Under the pieces are notes generated by a model. It was not told where the DNA came from. It saw only the letters and a list, made by a program, of their open reading frames with translations, and did not search any database. Below, piece after piece: positions 9,368 through 17,900 of a stretch of 64,000 bases of DNA (position 1 is the first letter of the stretch; each line of letters opens with the position of its first letter). Position numbers and translations under genes: made by a program. Source of the stretch: Cryobacterium sp. Y29 (GTDB lineage: Bacteria; Actinomycetota; Actinomycetes; Actinomycetales; Microbacteriaceae); assembly GCF_002929825.1 (NCBI RefSeq), contig NZ_PJJN01000030.1:153424-217423 (forward strand). The letters are read 5' to 3'.

Positions 9368-10228
9368 CTATTTTCGGGGGTAGCCGAGCGTTGCAGAGAT
9401 ACGGTGGGCGGCGCTGACGACCGAATCTCTCCACGCACCCTCGACATTGCCCGACACCCGCGACATGGCACCCCCAATTACCAGGGCCGCGATCATGTCT
9501 CCAGAATAGTCGTAGACAGGCGCCGCAACGGCCCCTGCCCCAGAATCGACCTCGCCGAGACTGAGGCTGTAACCGCGTTGGCGAATCTCCTCCAATTGTC
9601 GGCGCAACTCGGCCTCGTCGGTGATGGTGTGTTCGGTGAACGCCGGCCCCCGGTGCTTGAGCACCTGGGTCAGGCGTTGCTCGTCCTGGCCCGAGAGCAG
9701 CATCTTCTGCCCAGCCCCCGCATTAAGTGGCCGTTTTTTTCCGACATCAACTGAGATACGCAGGGAATGGGTGCTCTCAATGCGGGAGATGCAGATCGCT
9801 TCCATGCCCACCGGAGTCAGCAGATAGACCGTCTCATTGGTCTGCGCCTGCAACGCCTCCAGTTCGGGCTGCGCGGCGGCCCGCAGTGCCTCGATCGGTT
9901 GAATCGCTACTTCGCTGAGCGTGAGTAATCGACTGCCCACCCGGTAGCGGTCGCCGATACGCTGCAGAAAACCGCGCGATTCGAGGGTTTTGATCAGGCG
10001 GAACGCCTTGTTTCGGGTCACTCCAATGCGCCGGGCGATGTCGGCGACGCGCAGTTCCCGCTGCCCGTTCTCGAACTCGAGCAGGATGTCGAGGGCTGCG
10101 GCGACCGGCCCGATCGTATAGTCGGTGGCCGGGCCCGTTGCGACGGTCGGTGCCGTCGAAGCCTCCAAGGCGTCCAAGGTGTCCGAGGTGTCAGGCGCGT
10201 CCGGGGTGTCAGCGGTGTCAGTTGTCAT
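9368..10228 (-). CDS. IclR family transcriptional regulator
   Basis: 286 residues from an ATG at 10228 that overlaps the stop of the upstream amidohydrolase gene (ATGA); the frame upstream of this lies inside that gene. A low-complexity Thr/Asp/Ala leader (about residues 1-40) precedes a winged helix (ELRVADIARRIGVTRNKAFRLIKTLESRGF) and the C-terminal effector domain. IclR regulators sense a pathway metabolite and control the adjacent catabolic operon. The divergent 350-base region upstream of the amidohydrolase gene holds an inverted repeat that may be its site. It is co-transcribed with the operon it probably controls. Confidence 0.93.
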   Translation of the reverse strand: MTTDTADTPDAPDTSDTLDALEASTAPTVATGPATDYTIGPVAAALDILLEFENGQRELRVADIARRIGVTRNKAFRLIKTLESRGFLQRIGDRYRVGSRLLTLSEVAIQPIEALRAAAQPELEALQAQTNETVYLLTPVGMEAICISRIESTHSLRISVDVGKKRPLNAGAGQKMLLSGQDEQRLTQVLKHRGPAFTEHTITDEAELRRQLEEIRQRGYSLSLGEVDSGAGAVAAPVYDYSGDMIAALVIGGAMSRVSGNVEGAWRDSVVSAAHRISATLGYPRK

Positions 10229-11502
10229 GCAGTCACCGCGGTCGTTCGGCGACTGTGCGCATCCGCTATAGAAAGAAGTGAACCGCTCATGAACTGGCCG
10301 CCTTTCAGCACGGCAGTGCGACGGCTCGCATCCTGCAACAAGCGGATGTCCCGGTGCGGGTCGCCGTCCACGATGAGCAGGTCGGCGAACTTGCCCGCCG
10401 CGACGGTACCGACATCGGCTGACATACCCAGGCACTGGCTGGAGTGGTCGGTGGCCACCGTGACCGCTTCAGCTTCGGTCAGGCCGGCCTCGACCAGCAG
10501 TTCTAATTCCATCCCGGTGCGCCCGAATCCGTGGAACGGATTGGTATCTGTGCCCGCAGCGATGCGCACGCCGAGTCGTACGGCCCGAGCAATGCTCTCT
10601 CGATGGCGCGCAGGCATGTCGGCGGTGTGGGCGCGCACGCTGGCCTGAGACAGGGTGCTGTGCCATTCAGAGATGCACATTGTTGGAACGTACCATGTGC
10701 CGCGATCAGCCATTTCGCGCGCGCACTCTTCAGTGAGATAAGTCCCGTGCTCAATGGTATCGACCCCGGCCCGGACGGCCAGGATCGCGCCGGGGTCGCC
10801 GTGGGCATGTGCGCACACCGGGATCCCCTCGATGTGCGCCTCGTCCACGATGGCGGCGAGTTCCTCCGAGGTGAACAACGGGCGGTGCGGTCGTCGTGCG
10901 GCAAACGTCATGCTCCCCGTCATCGCAACCTTGATGACATCCGCGCCCATGCGAATAACCTCTCGAACCTTGGCCCGAGCAGCCACCGGGCCGTCGCACC
11001 AGGGTTCGGGCAGACCGGGCCAGATCTCGTACCGCCCGCGGGAGTTGATTGCGCCGCCCGACACCGGATGGTGATCCATTAGCGAGTTGGTCGGCGACAC
11101 AATGATCAGCGAGGTCTGCAAACGCGGACCGGGAATGACTCCGCGGTCAATGGCGTCGACGAAGCCGCGTTCCAGACCCCCGAGGTCGCGGGCCGTAGTG
11201 ATTCCAGCCTCCACCGTCACTTTCAGGGCCGCCACGGTCTGGGACACCAACAGTCCGAGCGGTTCCGGGTGCGTGACAAGGCTCTGCGCCCACGCTGCAT
11301 GGTGCGTGTGGCAGTCGATCAGGCCAGGCATCAGGGTGGCGCCGCCCAGATCGACGACCTCGACGGTGACGGGAAGGGGGCGATCGTCGGTCACCTCGAC
11401 GATACGTTCGCCGTCGATAATCACGGTCGACCGCTCGCGGGCCGGGCTGCCAGTGCCATCGATCAGACGAGCGTTGACAAGGGCACGCAGCTGGGTGGTC
11501 AT
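10225..11502 (-). CDS. Metal-dependent amidohydrolase (imidazolonepropionase-like / prolidase-like)
   Basis: 425 residues from the ATG at 11502, chosen because the protein begins directly with the family's beta-sandwich (LRALVNARLIDGTG); upstream in-frame codons look unrelated. The TIM-barrel metal site is seen in DCHTHHAAW (about residue 66), the lysine region ADVIKVAMTG, HAHGDPG and VDTIEHGTYL, and the late AGTDTNPF. Relatives cleave Xaa-Pro dipeptides, N-acyl amino acids or organophosphates. Here it heads the leftward operon with an ABC importer and M20 peptidases. Peptide or amide degradation is the likely role; the exact substrate is not determinable. Confidence 0.88.
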   Translation of the reverse strand: MTTQLRALVNARLIDGTGSPARERSTVIIDGERIVEVTDDRPLPVTVEVVDLGGATLMPGLIDCHTHHAAWAQSLVTHPEPLGLLVSQTVAALKVTVEAGITTARDLGGLERGFVDAIDRGVIPGPRLQTSLIIVSPTNSLMDHHPVSGGAINSRGRYEIWPGLPEPWCDGPVAARAKVREVIRMGADVIKVAMTGSMTFAARRPHRPLFTSEELAAIVDEAHIEGIPVCAHAHGDPGAILAVRAGVDTIEHGTYLTEECAREMADRGTWYVPTMCISEWHSTLSQASVRAHTADMPARHRESIARAVRLGVRIAAGTDTNPFHGFGRTGMELELLVEAGLTEAEAVTVATDHSSQCLGMSADVGTVAAGKFADLLIVDGDPHRDIRLLQDASRRTAVLKGGQFMSGSLLSIADAHSRRTTAVTA

Positions 11503-11627
11503 GAAATGGGCTCGTTTCGGGAGGGTGAAAGAAGAGTGGATGCGCGGGCCTGGTTTCGCGCACTCGCCAGCGTCGACCGCCGCATCGTGCCTGGTGTAGA
11601 TGGCGGAGTTTCGTAGGACAAAGGGAT

Positions 11628-11654
11628 TGTCTAAATTGTATCGCTGCATAGACA
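11628..11654. promoter_or_regulatory. Inverted repeat in divergent control region
   Basis: TGTCTA at 11628-11633 and TAGACA at 11649-11654 form a 6-bp inverted repeat with a 15-base spacer. It lies in the AT-rich part of the region between the leftward amidohydrolase gene (start 11502) and the rightward dipeptidase gene (start 11856). A TACAAT on the minus strand inside it could be a -10 box. The position fits an operator for the operon's IclR protein; this is inference. Confidence 0.4.
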
Positions 11655-11855
11655 GTTGATCTATATGATAAACACGAGTGGCCATTAATGCTCGCCGTGA
11701 GGGGTTGCGCAAATGTTGATGACAGAACATGAACGGGAGATTTTCCTCTCGGGGGTGGCTGAAGAGCCATTGGGGGAGGTGCGGGACATGAAGACAACAA
11801 CTCCCCAGTTTGAGCAGCCATACGGTCTACCGGAACCGATCGGGCCCGTGACATC

Positions 11856-13214
11856 ATGACCATCGAGGATGTCTACGCCCACATTGATGCGGGATTTGCC
11901 GCAGCGCTCGACGAACTCGCCCGTCTTGTCCGCATCGCCGGCGTGAGTGCTCAGCCCACGGATGACCTTGTCGTGTGCGCCCAGGTCGTGCTGAACAGTG
12001 TCTGTGCAAGTGGTCTGCGCGCCCACCTGATCGAGGGCTATGGACCGCCGGCGGTGTACGGCGAACGCATCGTCGACCCCGGTTTGCCGACCGTGCTCAT
12101 TTACGGGCACTACGACGTGCAACCGGCAGATTTTGACGCGCACTGGCAGCATGATCCGTTCGAGTCAACCATTCGAGACGGCCGCATGTACGGGCGTGGT
12201 ACCAGCGACAACAAGGGCCAGCACCTCGCACAGCTCTGCGCGCTCCGTGCTGTACTTGCCGCCCACGGCGAGCTGCCGGTGAATGTGAAGGTGCTCATTG
12301 AGGGCGAGGAAGAGATCGGAAGCCCGCATCTGGCCGAACTCGTGCGCGATAATCGAGACCTGTTGGCGGCCAATCTCGTCATCACCTCGGATGGTCCCGT
12401 TCATCGCAGCGGCACTCCGCAGCTCGTTCTCGGCACTCGCGGACAGCTCGGCGTTGAGCTGCGCACCCGTGGTGCGAACCGGGAGGCGCACTCTGGCAGC
12501 CTCGGCGGGCTGCTGCCCGACGCCGCCCAGCATCTCGTACAGGCGCTGGCGACGCTGTGGCAACCCAGTGGTGAGATCGCCGTTGCAGGCTTTTTCGATG
12601 ACGCGCTGCCCCCGACGCGAACCGAAAGCGCGAATCTGGCAGGGTTGCCCCTCGACCTGAACGATCACTTGACGGACTTCGGCATTTTCGAGCTTCCCGA
12701 ACCGGCGGGAATCGGCTATTACGAACGGTTGATGCTGCAGCCGACCATGACCATCACCGGTCTGGCTAGCGGCTATACCGGACCAGGGATGAAAACAGTC
12801 ATTGCCAACGGCGCCCGAGCGCACCTTGATATGCGGCTGGTACCCGGGCAGAAACCCAATGAAATATATCGGTTGCTCGAGGCGCATCTGGCGGTGCATG
12901 CTCCGGATGTCGAGCTGACCCGGCTCAGCTCGGTTCCACCATCGCGCACGGCGCATGGCAATCGCTACGTCGCGATCGTGGCTGGTGCAGTAGAGCGTGC
13001 GACCGGCGTGGCTCCCTTCATCGTGCCGAGCCTGGGCGGCTCGCTGCCGAACTTCGTCTTCACGGATATCCTGGGCATTCCCTCAATTCTCGTGCCCTAT
13101 GCCAATCCGGACCAGAACAATCACGCCGCGAACGAGAATTTCGAGCTGTCGCGGTTCAAAGACGGGATGAGAATTTTTGCCACCATACTCGACCACGTCG
13201 CCCGCGCGAACTAG
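11856..13214 (+). CDS. M20 family dipeptidase
   Basis: 452 residues, the usual size for the CNDP-like/M20F dipeptidases. Metal-ligand motifs are LIYGHYDVQPAD (about residue 82), YGRGTSDNKGQ and the catalytic GEEEIGSPHL (about 149); SGYTGPGMKTV and the final PYANPDQNNHAANENF close the active site. It acts as a two-zinc exo/dipeptidase in the cytoplasm. It is transcribed divergently from the ABC transporter/amidohydrolase operon, from the same control region, so it probably serves the same peptide-use pathway. Its stop overlaps the end of a degraded ORF on the other strand. Confidence 0.93.
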   Translation: MTIEDVYAHIDAGFAAALDELARLVRIAGVSAQPTDDLVVCAQVVLNSVCASGLRAHLIEGYGPPAVYGERIVDPGLPTVLIYGHYDVQPADFDAHWQHDPFESTIRDGRMYGRGTSDNKGQHLAQLCALRAVLAAHGELPVNVKVLIEGEEEIGSPHLAELVRDNRDLLAANLVITSDGPVHRSGTPQLVLGTRGQLGVELRTRGANREAHSGSLGGLLPDAAQHLVQALATLWQPSGEIAVAGFFDDALPPTRTESANLAGLPLDLNDHLTDFGIFELPEPAGIGYYERLMLQPTMTITGLASGYTGPGMKTVIANGARAHLDMRLVPGQKPNEIYRLLEAHLAVHAPDVELTRLSSVPPSRTAHGNRYVAIVAGAVERATGVAPFIVPSLGGSLPNFVFTDILGIPSILVPYANPDQNNHAANENFELSRFKDGMRIFATILDHVARAN

Positions 13215-13333
13215 TCGAGTTGCAGCGCGAGGCGCAAAGCATCGTCGATCTGGTCGAGTTCTGTTCGGCTGAAGTGGCCCACCAGTATGCCGAGGCGCTC
13301 GGGCGCGACGGCCGAAGTCTGCTCGAACGGAAA
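13211..13333 (-). pseudogene. Remnant of a PemK/MazF-type toxin C-terminus
   Basis: The end of a minus-strand frame reads TSAVAPERLG, then GHFSRTELDQIDDALRLAL. This matches the usual last 40 residues of MazF/PemK ribonucleases (RTV-x-x-x-R-L, then a G-x-L-s-x-x-x-L-x-x-v-d-x-a-L helix). The upstream part of the frame does not look like the toxin's beta-barrel, and no antitoxin gene is visible. I read it as a 5'-truncated fossil. The rest of 13334-13696 carries no gene I can support. Confidence 0.45.
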
Positions 13334-13696
13334 CGTGCGCCTGAAACAGGAACGCATCCAATGGAATCTCGCGTTGGAGCGCTTGCTCGCTAAAATTCGT
13401 GCAAAATAATTTTCGGTTTTTTTCAGCCTGAAGATCGCGCTCCACTCGGTCATTATATCGACCGATACGACGATGATCAGGCTAAACGTTCCGTCGTAAC
13501 TATGAATGAACCCACCAGCAGTCGCAAAGTATGCCATGACGGAACGCGCGTGACCGAAAATCAGGGGTTTCGGAGAATATCGTGAGGTTTTGTTCAAAAA
13601 GGCCGGGCATGCTGGCGGCCTTGTCCGTGCCACCCCGAAGTGCACGGACCAAAAACCCAGCGAACGGGCGTACCTAGCGCCCATCATTCGCGCCAG

Positions 13697-14617
13697 ATGA
13701 AGGATATGCGCCCAAAAAACACGGAAATGCCTCATGCCCACGTTGCCCTCAAAAACACTCATATTCACCGTAAGCGCCGCAAACCGCGAACCCGCCGACA
13801 CGAGATCGTCGCGGCGACCGGTACCCTACTCGTTATTGCCGGTCTGGTCGCCAGCAGCGGATTCGTCGCCCAATCGGCCGATGCCAGGCAAGACAGCGTC
13901 GCCGCCACGACCATACTCACCGAAAGTACGGGACTGCAGAGCGATCAACTCGACTTCTACGTGCAGCGCGGTGAGACGATCACTCGCGATAACGCATCCG
14001 TTGCCCTGAGCGCGGCCCACGTCGTCATCGCTGCCAGTCAAAGCAAAGTGGATGCCACCACTCTCACCTCGGTGGCCAGCTCCCTTGCCAGCTACGCGGT
14101 CCTGCCGATCGAGCGGGTGGAATCGCTCACGGCCGAGGCGAAGGCGGAGACCGCGTCGGTCGCTGCCGCCACGGCTGAAGTAGACCGCGTCGCCGCCGAG
14201 GCTGCTGCGGTGGCTGCTGCGGCCGCGGCTGCTGAAGCAGCAGCGCAAGCCGCGGCGCAGGCAGCGGCCGAAGCCGCTCGCGTGCAATCCCTCGCCGGCG
14301 GTAACTCCGTTGACGGTGCGCGCGCCACAGCGCGTTCGATGGCCGCCTCGCAGTACGGCTGGGGTGAGGACCAGTTCAGCTGCCTCGATCGGTTGTGGCA
14401 GAAGGAATCGGGCTGGAACTACGCGGCCATGAATTCCAGCAGTGGTGCGACCGGAATTCCTCAGGCACTTCCCGGTAGCAAGATGGCGTCGGCCGGCAAC
14501 GACTGGGCTACCAACGCCACCACGCAGATCACCTGGGGTCTCGGCTACATCAAGGCCTCGTCCTACGGAACGCCGTGTGCGGCCTGGTCGCACTCGCAGT
14601 CTGTCGGCTGGTACTGA
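13697..14617 (+). CDS. Secreted lytic transglycosylase-like protein with coiled-coil spacer
   Basis: About 306 residues; ATGs at 13697 and 13706 are both possible starts and neither has a strong ribosome site. A charged N-terminus (HRKRRKPRTRR) is followed by a hydrophobic signal/anchor (LLVIAGLVASSGFVAQSADA). Next come an Ala/Glu-rich region with a long poly-Ala stretch that is probably a coiled coil (about residues 140-210) and a compact C-terminal domain with GWGEDQFSCLDRLWQKESGW, SSGATGIPQALPGSKMA and ITWGLGYI. That domain is the lysozyme-like transglycosylase fold common in actinobacteria (the E of QKESGW is the expected catalytic residue). It acts on peptidoglycan at the cell surface. 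Confidence 0.85.
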   Translation: MKDMRPKNTEMPHAHVALKNTHIHRKRRKPRTRRHEIVAATGTLLVIAGLVASSGFVAQSADARQDSVAATTILTESTGLQSDQLDFYVQRGETITRDNASVALSAAHVVIAASQSKVDATTLTSVASSLASYAVLPIERVESLTAEAKAETASVAAATAEVDRVAAEAAAVAAAAAAAEAAAQAAAQAAAEAARVQSLAGGNSVDGARATARSMAASQYGWGEDQFSCLDRLWQKESGWNYAAMNSSSGATGIPQALPGSKMASAGNDWATNATTQITWGLGYIKASSYGTPCAAWSHSQSVGWY

Positions 14618-14970
14618 AGCGCTAGTGGTCGGAGGTTTACGCCCCGGTCACGACCGAATCGACGAGCAGCAGGTTCTTTCTAAGTGGCCGGCCGCAGGTT
14701 CTGCGGCGACCAGACAGGGTGCAGGGCCCGGCGCTACGATGGGCATATAAGGACTCCATGATTGAGTTCGGCGAGGCACACCGATGTGCCCGTCGCAGGA
14801 GCCCGCACTCAGAGTTCGTCTGTGTTCACAGTGCGCTGATTGTTGTTCGTAGGCTGCCCGGTCATTGCCGTGCCGGATTCCCACCCGGGAATGCCGGCAG
14901 TGGCCGGTAGCCCGTGAGCGTGAACAAGCCGCACCAGCACGGCGATGAATTTGATGGAGGCGTTTTTTCA
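14618..14970. other. Upstream region of the glutamate dehydrogenase gene
   Basis: 353 bases without a supportable gene. A GTG at 14914 is in frame with the downstream gene but has no ribosome site. TACGATG and CATATAAGG around 14740 could be promoter elements. No repeat or clear operator seen. Confidence 0.5.
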
Positions 14971-17900
14971 ATGTCGTCTGGTTTCACCCGAACGGGTCCG
15001 TCGCCGTCGGATCTATCCCCATCAGGCCCAACGCTCGAAACGTTCATCGTTGATTACTATGAGCATCTGACAGACGAAGATGCGGCGGTCTATGCCCCTG
15101 AGCTTCTGGGAGCTCGGGCGCGTACCCATTGGCGAGTCGCGCAGCGACGGGTACCCAAGACCGCGGCCGTCGAGATCCACAATGAATCCGGTCGGAGTGT
15201 CGTCTATATCGTCACCGACGACATGCCTTTTCTCGTCGACTCGGTCACGGCTGAGCTGGTGCGCCAGCACTCCGCCATTCACCTGGTCGTGCACCCCCTC
15301 CTCATCGTCGCGCGCAGCAAGGCCACGAACGACCTCGTCGATATCAACCGCATCCCGGCCAGCGTCGGCGTCTCCAGTGCCGGCGTCTCCAGTGGTGACA
15401 CCTCGGCCATGCCCAATATCGCCCACCTGATCGCGACCGGTGATGATGCCTCACACCTCGAGTCCTGGATCGCCATCGAGATCGACAGCGCGAGCGACGA
15501 TGAGCAGGCCAGCCTCATCGCCGGGCTGGCTGCTGTGCTCAGCGACGTGCGGGCCGCGGTCGAAGACTGGCCGCTCATGCGCACCAAGGCCATGCAGATC
15601 GCACTAGCGCTCGACACAATCGTTGATGGCGAGCACATCAAAGACCTTCACCAGACCCAGCAGCTTTTGCAGTGGCTCGACGAGGGCAATTTCGCTTTTC
15701 TCGGTTACCGCGAATACAACCTCGAAACGCAGGGCGGTGAGGACGTGCTCACTCTCGTCGAGGGCAGCGGCCTCGGCCTGCTGCGTTCCGCCGACGACCG
15801 TCACCAGATCCAGCACCTGACAGATGCCGGCCGTCACAAGGCGCGCGAGCGTACCGCCCTGGTGATAACCAAGGCCAACTCGCGGTCCACCGTGCACCGT
15901 CCCGCCTACTTCGACTACATCGGAATCAAGAGTTTCGATGCCGCCGGCGAGGTCGACGGTGAGCAGCGGTTTATCGGCCTGTTCGCTGCGAGTGCGTACA
16001 CCAGCTCGGTCACCGCAGTTCCGGTGCTGCGCGAGAAGGTCGAGGCTGTCATGACCGAGGTCGGTTTTCCGCCCGAGTCGCACAGCGGAAAAGACTTGCT
16101 CGGCATCATGGAAACGTATCCTCGTGACGAGCTCTTCCAGATCGAGGTGCCCGCCCTCGTCACAGCGTCGCTCGCGATTCAGCGTTTGCAGGAGCGTCGT
16201 CGTACCCGTCTGTTTCTGCGACCCGATATTTACGGCCGGTTCATGTCGGCGCTGGTCTATCTTCCGCGTGACCGCTACAACACCGGCGTGCGACTGCGCA
16301 TCGAGAAAGAACTACAAGAGACGTTCAACTCGGAGTCGCTCGATTTTGAAGCGCGAATGACCGAATCTGCGCTGGCGCGATTGTTTTATCGCATCCGCCT
16401 ACCCAAAGATGTCCTGGCGGACTCCGTCGATATCGCGGCGCTGGAACAACGCCTGGCCAGAGCCGTTCGATCCTGGCCCGAGGGGATCAGTGACGAACTG
16501 TGCAAGACACACTCGGTCGACGATGCGGAGCGGTTGGCCGACATGTGGGCCAACGCATTTCCCGCCAGTTACCGGGTCGACTACGAAATTACTGACGCGC
16601 TGCAAGATATCGGGCGATTCGAGGCCTGTGCCGCGAAAATCAGCCGCCCCGGGCTGTACGTGTACCTGCCCAGGACGGCTGGTGACCCGGGCGAAGACGC
16701 CCGCATCAAGCTCTACATGACCGAACCGAAAAGCCTCAGCCAGATTCTGCCTTTTCTGCAGAACCTCGGCATCGAGGTGCTCGATGAGGTGCCGTTTGAA
16801 ATTCAGGCCACCGATGAGCGCCGCTTCTACCTCTACGACCTCGGCCTGCACTACCCGGCCGGAGTCGACCCGGTCGCGACCGGCGCGCTGCTGGCAGACT
16901 CCTTCGGCGCGGCCATCAGCGGCGCCATCGAATCCGACAGCCTCGACCGCCTGGTCTTACAAGACGGATTGCCCTGGCACCGCGTGGTCATTCTTCGCAG
17001 CTACGCCAAGTACCTGCGCCAGATCGGCAACACCAACTCCTACGGTTTCGTCGCGAACGCCCTGCTGGCTAACCCGGCCGTCACGCGCGGCCTCGTTGCC
17101 CTGTTCGAGGCCCGATTCGATCCGGACCTGGCCGACGACGAGCGGATGCTTCGCGTCGCTGACGTACGCGAACAGCTGCGGGTGGCAATGGAGCAGGTCG
17201 CCACCCTTGACGCCGACCGGGTGCTGCGCACGCTCATCACCCTGATCGAAGCGTCGCTGCGCACGAATTTCTTTCAGCACAAGCCTTATCTCAGCATCAA
17301 ACTCGACCCGTCACAGATCGCGCAAATGCCCTCACCCAGGCCCATGTACGAAATCTGGGTGTACTCGCCGCGCGTGGAAGGTGTGCACCTGCGCTTTGGC
17401 AAGGTAGCCCGCGGCGGGCTGCGCTGGTCCGACCGCCGTGAGGACTTCCGTACCGAGGTGCTCGGCCTGGTCAAGGCCCAAACGGTCAAGAACGCCGTCA
17501 TCGTCCCTACCGGCGCCAAGGGCGGATTCTTCGCCAAGAAGCTACCCGACCCCGGTCGTGACCGTGCGGCCTGGATGGCCGAGGGTATTGATAGCTACAA
17601 GACCTTCATTCGTGGACTGCTCGACCTGACCGACAACCTGGTGGCCGACGTCGATGGCGAACACGTCGTTGCACCGCACCGGGTGGTGCGGCATGACGAC
17701 GACGACAGCTATCTTGTCGTCGCCGCTGACAAGGGCACGGCATCCTTCTCCGACATCGCCAATGGGCTGGCCGCCGAGTATGGTTTCTGGCTCGGCGACG
17801 CTTTCGCCTCCGGTGGTTCGGTCGGCTACGACCACAAGGAGATGGGCATCACCGCCAAGGGAGCGTGGGAGTCGGTCAAGCGCCACTTCAGCGAACTCGG

